From: Pholiota molesta
Lineage: Eukaryota; Basidiomycota; Agaricomycetes; Agaricales; Strophariaceae
Direction: 5' to 3'
DNA: 64,000 nucleotides
NCBI GenBank assembly: GCA_014925825.1
Contig: JACGCK010000163.1
Location: 1-64,000 of the forward strand
In this document: positions 55,796-64,000 of the stretch, piece by piece
Layout: every line of letters starts with the position of its first letter
How positions within the stretch are numbered: position 1 is the stretch's first letter
Made by a program: the position numbers and the translations under genes
Notes under the pieces: model-generated
The model's input: only the letters and a program-made list of their open reading frames with translations
What the model was told of the DNA's origin: nothing
Database searches by the model: none

Positions 55796-57586
55796 ATGGT
55801 TAGTTCCTTCACATTGAATGTCAACAGGAACAACCGATCCCACCAATTAACACGATTATCATTCTAGTCATCCTTCATCTCCCCATTCGCACAACATATT
55901 CGAACCAATTATATTCCCTCGAGCAGAGAAAAAGCACACATTTCTGAACTTCTGATCGCCCCACGGCATGAAGTATCTGTGCTTGACGCTGAGATCGCAG
56001 AACTGCAACAGAAGTGGGATGCAATCAAGGCAAAAAGGGATGACCTTGATAGCATGATTGCGGAGCATAGACGCTTGCTATCTCCCTTTCGGCGCATTCC
56101 AGACAACCTTCTGAAGACCGTCTTCATCAATTGCTTGCGACCTGAAGGCAATGCGCCTATGACCATTCACGAGGCGCCACTACTTCTTGGCTACGTATGC
56201 AGGCGATGGAGGGCTGTCGCGTACGATACACCATACCTCTGGGCTACTTTACACGTTGGATACATACCCCCACCCATAGATTTCCTTCCTGAGGCCGAGT
56301 TCACCCCACAGGAACACCCGATAACCCCACAGGTGCAGTCACATCTACACGCCGTACTAGAGTGGTTGAATCGTTCAGGCACATGTCCACTCTCTCTATC
56401 CATGCACCCTTCTATTGGCGTTGCCAATTTCCACTTGTACCTTCCTATCTTGTCTTCGTTCTCGCATCGCTGGTATAGCATCGAGCTCACGGCAAATCAT
56501 GAAGCGGCCATATATGCGCTTTCCGCTAAATTTTCAGACGCCTTCCCTATGCTCGAGGCCCTCACTTTGACGTTCGCGAACTGGCTGGACACGGATCCTG
56601 AACTGCAATGGAGGATAGAAAGTGGTATCTTAAACGCACCGAATTTGCGCTCGGTGGCCATCCATTACTTTCCTTTTACTCTTGGGATCATGGACATCGA
56701 TTGGTCGCGGCTCACTAGCCTCGTGTTATGTGATTCGTCATCAGCCGCACGCAGGTCTACCCCAGATGAAGCGTTCAGGGTGTTCAGTCACTGTCGAAAT
56801 CTCGTACGGTTGACCATGGCCATCTATGATCCTTCACCGGAGGGCGTTTGGTTCGCTCCCGCGCATTTCTACCTCCCGTACCTCGAATCGTTGTCGGTAA
56901 ACGACCAATACCACTACCTCTCCACGTTGTTCGATAGCATCGATGCGCCGTCGCTCAACCGCGTCGCATACTCCACCCCATTGTGGCCTTCCGTTCAGCG
57001 CCCATCACCTCTGGTCGCGCTCCTCTCCCGGAACGGCCAATCCGTGCGCACTCTGACAACAGACCCCCGGTCTTTCACATGCGCCAATATCACAGCCTGC
57101 ATGCGGACGACGCCCAACCTGGCGAAGTTCGTCTGCAAGGCGTCGCGGTTATATGGGCTTGATGTGCAGTATAGCACCGCACAACGCGAAAACCCGATCA
57201 TGGCGAATATCATGAGGCCCATCTTCCACCTTCTACTCCCGACCGACGAGGGCGCATGCCGCTGGCCTAGGCTGCAGTCCATGGAGTGTGCGATTCCCGG
57301 GTCCAGCGAGGAAGACGTGCTTGCGTTTGTGCGCAAGCGTATGGAGGCGCCCGCGCGGATGAGATTGACGCTCGAAGTTCTGCCCCTGCGCGAGATCAAA
57401 GTCTCGTTTGGGTACACTAAGAGGATCGATCTGCCGAAGCTGCTCGAGGAGTATACCAGGGATGGATTGCGGTTGGAGTTTTTTGACTACTGGGAACTGC
57501 AGGATGAGTCCATCGCGAGCCCTGGGAGGTTTGATCCCCGCGCAGGTATTAAAACTGGCGATAGCAATGCAGTTATACCGTTCTGA
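55796..57586 (+). CDS. F-box family protein, 573 aa
   Basis: ATG-only first exon (55796-55798), a 69-bp GTTAGT...TCTAG intron, then a single 1719-nt exon from 55868. The N-terminus (SSFISPFAQHIRTNYIPSSR) precedes a coiled coil (SVLDAEIAELQQKWDAIKAK). The F-box-like EHRRLLSPFRRIPDNLLKTV and APLLLGYVCRRWRAVAYDTP follow, then a leucine-rich body ending FFDYWELQDESIASPG. It is a diverged paralogue of the 43.1-kb gene and the closest relative of the deleted copy at 42.1 kb. Likely SCF substrate receptor by family. The 3' half is noticeably GC-richer than the 43.1-kb gene. Confidence 0.85.
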
Positions 57587-58193
57587 AAGACGGTTCGAAT
57601 TACCGAATGTATGTAAGAATGTAATGAGTAGTATACTTCTCCATGCCAATTCGAATCATCAATTCCAATTCTGAGACCCTGGCCATCCGTACAAATTCAT
57701 CTCCTCGACATTAGCATGTCAAAAATATGTTATTTTTCTGTTACATGTAGATTGCTTTTGCCTTCTAAGTTACGACAGGCGATGACTTCATGATTAGCAT
57801 TCTGGTAAAGGCAAGTCGAACAAATCCGCAAACTCAAATGAAAACATCGCTCAAAGCTCAATCGTTTCGAAGTTGGCGAATTCCTATACAATACAATAAA
57901 AGCACATAAGATAATCTAGCACAACATCTACACCGCATCTAAGTATGTAGCAATAGCACTGAAAACGTGAATAACAAAAAATCGAAAGCGCCGTCCATCC
58001 AGACGAGGACCGACCTAGCATCTACAATCGACAGCACAGAGAACAAACACCACCTCGCAAACGCATCCCACCCCGCAGGTCCCACCCACCACAAGTCAGG
58101 CCGCATCTGCTCTCGTGAAAATCGCAGTCCGCGCCCAGAACCAGAGCGATCGGCTGAAAGCGCACACCACGCAACGTACGCATGCAGTCGCGC
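57587..58193. other. 3' flanks of two convergent genes
   Basis: Spacer between the F-box gene and the large minus-strand gene. The minus-strand side contains an ATACAATAAAAGC stretch on the plus strand near 57,893. No gene seen. Confidence 0.45.
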
Positions 58194-61100
58194 TTACACC
58201 GCATCCCCGGGGGCTGGGCGCATCGCGCGCGCGACCGCCCACAGGCCGTCGTACGACAATACCCCGCGCCACGCCATCCCGAGCCCCGCGTACGCCTGCT
58301 CCCGCGCCCTAACGCGCTCCGCCCGCCTCGCTGCACGCGCTGCCGCTGCGTCGGTAGTAGTGGGAAGGAGCTCGGCGGGGGCGCGTGTGCGTGTGGCGGG
58401 GTGCAGGGAGCGCGCGCGCCGGCCGCGGGAGGGCGACGTGGGTTTGGACGGGGCCGGGCGGAGCAGGGACTTGGACTTGGCCTTCGCCTTCGCTTTGCCC
58501 TTGCCTTTGTCCGCTCGCGCGTACCCCCGCTCGCTGTTGTTGTTGGTAGTAGTGGACTCGTCGCCCGTGGCATCGACGAACTTCGCGGGCATCGGCACGC
58601 CGCGCCACGTGCTTTTCCGGCCGCGGCGCGCGTCGTCGCCCACATCTTGCACGGCTTCCTCATTGGCGGAGGCGGCCCCGCGCCCGCTCGCGCTGTCCTT
58701 CCGCGCCCCCGCCGAGTCGTCTTCATCCTCCCCTTCCTCCCTGTCCGCCTCCTCGCCCTCGCCCTCCTCGGACCCATCCTCGCTCGTCTCACTCACACTC
58801 CCCCCTACCCTCACGGGCCGAGGAGGCCGCACCACCCCCACCACGCCGCGCCGCCCGCTCGTGAGGTCCAGCACGCCCCCGCCGAGGAGCGCGCTCGCGC
58901 CGGCGTTCGCCGCGCTGCTCGCGCTCGCGAGGCCCACTCCGCCAGCGCCCGCTATACCGCCCCCCACACCCCCCACACCACCCACACCGCCGGCGGGGCG
59001 CGGATGGGGCGCGCCGAGCCAGTCGCCCGCGTCGAGGAGCGCCATGGCGAGCCGGTGCGCGGGGGTGTACGCCGTGTGGTGCGTGGGGTCGTCCGCGTCC
59101 TCCTCGGGGAAGGCGGGGGTGGTGGGCAAGGGAGAGGGAGAGGGGGTGGGGGTAAGGCACCAGGGCTCGTCCGCGTCGTCCGGCTCGGCGAGGAAGGCCG
59201 CGTACGCGCGGTACCTGTGCGCTGAGCGTGGTGGTAGTGGTGGTGCTTCATCGCCGGCGGCGGTGGAGAAGGCGCTGAGCGTGGAAGCGCTGGGCGTGGT
59301 GGGATCGGGATCGGTATCGGTATCTCGGAGAGAGGCGGCGGACGGCGGAGTGTCGATAAAGCGCGCGTCGACCCCGATGGAGCGCGGCGCGGGCGGCACC
59401 CCGAGCGCAGCGGACTGCGCGAGCAGGCGCGCGGCGCCGGCTCTGACAGGTGGCAGTGGTGGTGGCGGCGACGGTGTAGCGATGTCTCCATCTCCAACTC
59501 CAAGTGCGTCTGCGCTGGGGCCGGCGGTGGGATCGACCTCTGCGGGCGCGGCGTCGTCCGTTTGGGACGTGGCAGACGAAGACGCAGACGACGAAGACGC
59601 CACGCCGCCGAGCTCCTCCTCGCCCGCGGGATACGCAAGGTACGCCAGCGCGACGCCCAGCGCGTCCTCCGCGCGCCCGCGCGGCGCCAGCACGCGCACC
59701 CTCCTCCCCGCCATCGTCACCATCACATCCTTATCCCCCTCCTTGGCCTTCTCCTTCTTGTCATCCATCCGTTCCTTCTCTTCACTACCCCCATGCAATA
59801 CACGCCGCATGAACCGCACCCCCGCGCGGACCTGCTCCGGGCGCAGCGCGCACGCGCCGTCGGGGAACGCCGCGGGGCTGGCGGGCAGCGGGAGGCGCAG
59901 TTCCCATCTCTCGCGTTCTGGGGTGGCGGCCAGGGGCCCGCGCCGGGGCAGGGTGGGCCGGCGCGCGGGTTGGAATTCGGCGTCAGAGGCAGAGTCAGAG
60001 TCGAAGTCGGAGTCGAAGTCGTCCTCAGAGTCGGATAAGATGGCGCGGATGAGGACGTACAACCCACCGTCCCGCTCCTCCTCATCCCCCTTCCGTTCCT
60101 GCTGCGCCTCTCTACCCTCCCGCTCCGCCCCATCTCCCTCATCCTCCTTCACGCTTAGATCCACGCCCTCGAACCCACGGAGGTCGTCCACGCCCACATC
60201 CAAGAAGCCCACCTCCACGCCGCCCGTCGCGCCCACCATCTGCACCTCCCGCCTCTCCCGCGCGCGCTTCTTCTCCGCGCGCCGCGGGTCGCTGGCGGTG
60301 GGATGTCGATGATGCCGAGACGAACCGGGCGGCGAGGACGCCGTCGACGGCGTGTTTACCGGACGCACAGGCGGCGGTGGTACGTCTCCATTTCCGTTTC
60401 CTGCCTGCGGCTGCACGCGCCCGAACACATCCGCCCCCACCGCCCCCGTCCCCGTCCCCGTCGACGTTAAGGGCACCGCGGCGGACACGGACACGCGCGC
60501 GGGCGGCTTCCGCGTCCGTCTGGGCAGCTGCTGCGCGCTCGCCGCCGCGCTCCGCGGCGTGCCCGCGCCGGCCCAGCCGAGCCCGACGCCGGCGGGGGTG
60601 TGCGGTCCTGCGTGTTGGTGGTGGAGACCGTGTTGGGGGAGATTGTGTTGTTGTTGCGGGAGACCGTGTTGTTGTTGGGGGAGCGGCAGGGCGGGGGGCC
60701 TGGCGCGGGCGGGGGTGGATGAGGGGGCGGGGGAAGGAGGGAGGCGGAGGGAGAGGAGGTGCACGGGCATGCGGTGCGCGTTCGGGTTCGGAGTGTCGAG
60801 GGGTGTCGTGGGCTGTGTCGGGGGCTCCTCGGAGTGCGCTGGTGGTGGAGGAGGTGCTGGTGCCGGCGCGAGTGGTGCGGTGGGGAGCATCGACGCAGGC
60901 GGTACAGACGGCGCGGGCGTCGGCGTCGCAGGCGTACCCGCCCCCTTCTCGACGCCCCCAAGCCCCGTCCCCCGGCGCGCACGCGTCTGCGTCAGCGTGC
61001 GCCGCGGCACGTTGCTGTGGTGCGGCTCGACGAAGCCGCGCTCGCTCAGGCGCGTGGCGGACGCGGACGCGGCGATGGGCGTGGAGATGGAGCGCGCGGG

Positions 61101-61475
61101 GAGCGCGGCGGCGTGCAGGATCCCGAGGCCGAGGCCCGTCGTCGCGTGCGAGTGCGAGTGGGAGGGCGTCTGCAGGGGCGGGCGCGGGCGCGGGGCGGGC
61201 GGCGGGGTGCGGGGCGCCGCTACTGCTGGTGCGGAGGAGGAGGAGGAGGGGGAGGGGGGTGCTGGCGGTGGGGAGGGGGGCACGGGCGGGGATTCCGATA
61301 GGGGATCTGCGCTGGCGTCGGATGGGATGTCGACGGCTGCACGTGGCGGGGTCGTGTGCGGGGCGGGGCGAGACATGGGGCCGTCGAGGAGGATGGCGAG
61401 TTTGGAGGCGGAGGCGGAGGGGGTAGCGATGAGGGTGGAGGTGGAGGCTGAGGCTGGCGAGGGCTCGGGTGCCAT
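58194..61475 (-). CDS. Large low-complexity hypothetical protein, 1093 aa
   Basis: One uninterrupted minus-strand frame, very GC-rich. It is mostly disordered: Ala/Pro/Ser/Thr runs, a Gln/His/Pro block (PQQQHGLPQQQHNLPQHGL), acidic stretches (SEDDFDSDFDSDSASDAE) and Lys/Arg patches (KGKGKAKAKAKSK, near residue 1020). More ordered islands are RREVQMVGATGGVEVGFLDV, WELRLPLPASPAAFPDGACA with LRPEQVRAGVRFMRRVLHG, and a C-terminal helix around AYAGLGMAWRGVLSYDGLWA. I cannot assign a family. A possible extra 3' intron (GTGTAAGC donor at the stop, TTTCAG downstream) would add about 40 residues. Large frames on the opposite strand are codon shadows. Confidence 0.7.
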   Translation of the reverse strand: MAPEPSPASASTSTLIATPSASASKLAILLDGPMSRPAPHTTPPRAAVDIPSDASADPLSESPPVPPSPPPAPPSPSSSSSAPAVAAPRTPPPAPRPRPPLQTPSHSHSHATTGLGLGILHAAALPARSISTPIAASASATRLSERGFVEPHHSNVPRRTLTQTRARRGTGLGGVEKGAGTPATPTPAPSVPPASMLPTAPLAPAPAPPPPPAHSEEPPTQPTTPLDTPNPNAHRMPVHLLSLRLPPSPAPSSTPARARPPALPLPQQQHGLPQQQHNLPQHGLHHQHAGPHTPAGVGLGWAGAGTPRSAAASAQQLPRRTRKPPARVSVSAAVPLTSTGTGTGAVGADVFGRVQPQAGNGNGDVPPPPVRPVNTPSTASSPPGSSRHHRHPTASDPRRAEKKRARERREVQMVGATGGVEVGFLDVGVDDLRGFEGVDLSVKEDEGDGAEREGREAQQERKGDEEERDGGLYVLIRAILSDSEDDFDSDFDSDSASDAEFQPARRPTLPRRGPLAATPERERWELRLPLPASPAAFPDGACALRPEQVRAGVRFMRRVLHGGSEEKERMDDKKEKAKEGDKDVMVTMAGRRVRVLAPRGRAEDALGVALAYLAYPAGEEELGGVASSSSASSSATSQTDDAAPAEVDPTAGPSADALGVGDGDIATPSPPPPLPPVRAGAARLLAQSAALGVPPAPRSIGVDARFIDTPPSAASLRDTDTDPDPTTPSASTLSAFSTAAGDEAPPLPPRSAHRYRAYAAFLAEPDDADEPWCLTPTPSPSPLPTTPAFPEEDADDPTHHTAYTPAHRLAMALLDAGDWLGAPHPRPAGGVGGVGGVGGGIAGAGGVGLASASSAANAGASALLGGGVLDLTSGRRGVVGVVRPPRPVRVGGSVSETSEDGSEEGEGEEADREEGEDEDDSAGARKDSASGRGAASANEEAVQDVGDDARRGRKSTWRGVPMPAKFVDATGDESTTTNNNSERGYARADKGKGKAKAKAKSKSLLRPAPSKPTSPSRGRRARSLHPATRTRAPAELLPTTTDAAAARAARRAERVRAREQAYAGLGMAWRGVLSYDGLWAVARAMRPAPGDAV

Positions 61476-61694
61476 CGTCGTGTTGCGAACCCGGCGGTTG
61501 GGCTGGGATCTAATAGGCTGTGGGTTGGAATCGAGACTAGGGCAAGATAGTCAGTGATAGGGTGAGACGAACGGCGGTATGGGGCGCGTACTCGTGTATC
61601 TAATCGTCTATCGTGGTCGTGCAGGAGAAAGGGCTGAGGAATGCGTCATAGCTGCACCACACCCAAGCCGCGCTTCCATCGCGAGGTGCTTGGC

Positions 61695-61790
61695 CCGAGC
61701 AACCAGCCTTGCTTTGCACGTGTTTGCATTCGACCACCCACCGCGCCGCGATAGCCGAGTCCGCGCTCGTTAGCGCCCAACGCTTTGGGC
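61695..61790 (-). repeat. Dispersed repeat, copy 2 (inverted)
   Basis: The minus-strand reading gives AAAGCGTTGGGCGCTA, CTCGGCTATCGCGGCG and AATGCAAACACGTGCAAAGC, as in the copy at 54.03 kb. Confidence 0.6.
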
Positions 61791-62090
61791 CTCGATTTTC
61801 AATCCTTACCACTTCCCGCTGAATTTGTAATCTTGTGTTCACCTCTAATCCATCATTACCATGCATAGCCACACAATGCTGGTACCATATCCGAGTATAA
61901 TCTTCGGTACGCACCAGACAAAATCCAAGTAAGTAAGAGTTCCCACTGCTTTCCACAAGCTTTCCAGCCGATTCAAAATGTTACTCACTCGATTGACATG
62001 TCGTTCCAACCTTCGCGTGACATGTACCAAGGGCCTTGGGCCACACACGGTCAATGAGGCCGGTACATCTCAGTGGCAACCGCGTCTGCC

Positions 62091-62096
62091 TATAAG
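62091..62096 (+). promoter_or_regulatory. TATA box, first tandem copy
   Basis: TATAAG with a conserved 5' context (GTCTGCC) lies 57 bp upstream of an ATG; the same box is repeated at 62409. Confidence 0.45.
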
Positions 62097-62147
62097 TACG
62101 CACCTCCGGCGTCCAAAACCGCCACCTCTCTTCGTTTCGCCCCCGCC

Positions 62148-62285
62148 ATGACTCGGAGTACCACCAACTCCTCCGCTGAAGTGCACCGTCTCCTATACCT
62201 CCGCCATCTCATCCCTAATAAAGTGGACAGCGCTCCTCCATACGAATCCACCGAGAAGACCGCAACAACAACTTCTGAAAGGTAA
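62148..62285 (+). CDS. Short ORF downstream of duplicated promoter, 45 aa
   Basis: Opens MTRSTTNSSAEVHRLLYLRH and ends TATTTSER. The tandem copy keeps the AEV(H/N)RL and VDSA/ADSA regions but has lost the ATG through a deletion. It could be the first exon of a larger decayed gene; no homologue recognised. Confidence 0.25.
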   Translation: MTRSTTNSSAEVHRLLYLRHLIPNKVDSAPPYESTEKTATTTSER

Positions 62286-63135
62286 CGCCATCGTTTTATT
62301 CACTCAAGCCGGGCCCGAATCTCCAGAAATGAACCCAAGGGCCTTGGGACACACACGGACAATAAAGCCGGTACATTGCAGTGGCATGACAAGGCGACCG
62401 CGTCTGCCTATAAGTACGCGTCGCCTCTCTTCACCTCCCTTCGTTTTCCCCCGAGCGACACCAACTTCTCTGCTGAAGTGAACCGTCTCATTCCTAGTAA
62501 AGCGGACAGCGCTCTTCCATACGAATCTACCGGAAGCCGCTAGCCAGCAGCAAGCAGCGAGCCACTAGCAACAGGGAGACAGAACGTGCCACAGTTACTT
62601 ACTTACGTGCCACAGTTGGGCCCTAGACAATACGACTCCGATTCAGCGCCAAGAAAATGTCACGGCGAAATTTTCTTCACTCCATAACACTCCACACTCT
62701 TCTGCTGTTTTTGGCTAACAATGAGTGGCGTCGCAGTCCTCCAGATTTCAAAACGTCCGCGTCCAATCCATGTCGACGCCTTGTCAAAGGGATCAGATAT
62801 TAATAGCCCCCACGTGATCAGGAGCGTGACACTTTCATCAAATCTTTTCGGTGGCATCCCTCTCGTCAACGTTCCTTTGTCGACAATCTCCAGGTCTCCG
62901 TCCAGATGTAGTATTCATCCACCTCGAGTTCCTCAATCTCGACAATGGCCCTACCCCATTTCGTTCTCCGCTTTGTCTGGTTCTGACCAGCATAAAAGGC
63001 GGGGAATGGTGGCAAAATGGTGGCAGCTCTCCCCATCTTCAATCCTCGCATCTTTGGCTTGCTACGAGGTTCGCTCCCTCGTTGACATTGATTGTCAACC
63101 TGGACCTTTAGCAACCTGGCTGTTTCGTCGTTTCA

Positions 63136-64000
63136 ATGCAGCAGTCGCGTGGAAGTAGTGCAAGCCAGGGAAGCGAAGGAAGCATTGCCAGTAGGACTGG
63201 ATCCGTACGTCTACCATCCACATATCCCTTTTTCGAACCTCACGAACGCTACCATTCGTTATCCAGTGCGTCTATCAGGCGGCATTTGTAGGTGCCGAAT
63301 CTGGATACGGCGCGGTCCCTTCGATGCCCTATCCTTGGCGTCACCACGAGGAAACGTAGTACTCTTCCCGCTCCCGTCTTCTTATTGACTGACTATCCAT
63401 CGTATACTAGTGTGTTCTGCGCCGTCTGCGAGCGCTCCTGTTCGACTAAGTGGAACCTCGCCCGCCACGTTTTCGGACGGAAGCAGTGAGTTCCCGCATC
63501 CTTTCCCAGATGTAGCCGACGACCGAGCCGTTTCTCATCGCATAGCACGGAGTGGACAGAGGAAGAGTACAACGCAATAGTGGAAGCTAGGAGACGTTTC
63601 GAGGAGGAGAAGCAGAAGACCACGGGGATACGATCAACGCGCTGGTATCCATTTCTGAATGCTGAAAGGCACAAAGTGCAGAAGTTGCAAGATTCCGATC
63701 GCACTGTCCCGCAGCGGCCGGGAGCGTTGACGACCAGTACGCGCCAGGAAGCCGACATCGAAGGAATGGCGCAACAGGGGCCTGTTATCATTCATCAGCC
63801 AATCCCGCGGTGGCCGTTCAGTCTTCCGCGCGAGGAAACGAATATGGTTATCCCGCAGGGGCCGCCAGCGTCGACGATTAGCGTGCACCAGGAAGCCTTT
63901 GTCGCATCGATGGCCCAACAGGGGCCTCATGTCATTCATTCGCCAATCCCGCGGCGGGTGTTCGGTTTTCCAAGCGACGCAATGAGGATGTTGAATGAAT
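63136..64000 (+). CDS. C2H2 zinc-finger protein, 5' part, cut by window end
   Basis: Exons 63136-63204, 63292-63485 and 63546 onward are in consistent phase. The 87-bp first intron (GTACGT donor, TTTGTAG acceptor) removes an in-frame stop. A single classical finger reads CAVCERSCSTKWNLARHVFGRK plus a final His. The His codon is split by the second intron, giving C-x2-C-x12-H-x5-H. A charged helix follows (TEWTEEEYNAIVEARRRFEE). Then come two tandem ~47-residue repeats with MAQQGPVIIHQPIPRWPF and MAQQGPHVIHSPIPRRVF, still running at the window end. Probably a nuclear DNA-binding protein; targets unknown. Confidence 0.65.

Larger units (their letters stand above)
62027..62533 (+). repeat. Tandem duplication of a promoter and short leader, ~308-bp period
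   Basis: CCAAGGGCCTTGGG at 62027 recurs at 62335, followed in both units by a CCGGTACAT block, CGCGTCTGCCTATAAGTACG, CTTCGTTT, CTGAAGTG and GGACAGCGCTC. The second copy carries small deletions. Confidence 0.8.

Noticed and set aside
57967..60312. 781-codon plus-strand frame and other large plus frames at 58-61.5 kb
   Set aside because: They are antisense shadows of the minus-strand gene, of extreme Arg/Ala/Ser/Pro composition, with no domain signal and no splice logic.

Overview
The window looks like nuclear DNA of a filamentous basidiomycete, most likely an Agaricomycete. Genes are split by 50-100 bp GT-AG introns with CTAAC/CTGAT-type branch sites. The gene families present are typical of that class: fast-evolving F-box proteins, a BTB protein, a CFEM/GPI surface protein, a DUF5648 repeat protein, DUF6532, and a Plavaka-type (CMC superfamily) transposase.

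Layout. 0-12.9 kb is a conventional gene region: an F-box-like protein, a long uncharacterised protein, an aldo/keto reductase, a truncated SRPK-like kinase facing it, a small secreted protein and a CFEM protein. The junction between the reductase and the kinase has been tandemly duplicated twice. 13.8-28.5 kb is a nest of mobile elements. A 5'-truncated LINE is split by a 12,890-bp element (14921-27810) with 13-bp terminal inverted repeats and a 2-bp AT target duplication; removing it restores the LINE frame exactly. That element carries a DUF6532 gene, a divergent Plavaka-like transposase and at least two coiled-coil genes. It is itself invaded by a 4.7-kb near-perfect palindrome (21303-25999).

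28.6-57.6 kb is accessory territory built around an F-box family: two intact genes (43.1 and 55.8 kb), two broken ones (28.6 and 42.1 kb) and a fragment (40.6 kb). A separate F-box gene (49.0-51.8 kb) is interrupted by an 873-bp hAT-type MITE with an 8-bp target duplication. Four members of the first family begin with an exon consisting only of the ATG codon. Housekeeping-type genes lie between them: a BTB protein, a small fungal-specific protein, a coiled-coil protein with a possible PP1-docking motif, a possible NTF2-fold protein, a beta-carbonic anhydrase and a DUF5648 protein. A second, frameshifted copy of the small secreted protein lies at 31 kb.

57.9-64 kb is GC-rich. It holds a 1093-residue low-complexity protein on the minus strand, a tandem promoter duplication, and the start of a C2H2 zinc-finger gene that runs off the right edge.

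No operon-like or CRISPR structures are present. The functional story is one of stable metabolic genes next to a region shaped by nested transposition and by birth and death of F-box and secreted-protein genes. Exon models were built by eye from splice sites and reading frame; exon lengths sum to whole codons in every model called confident.
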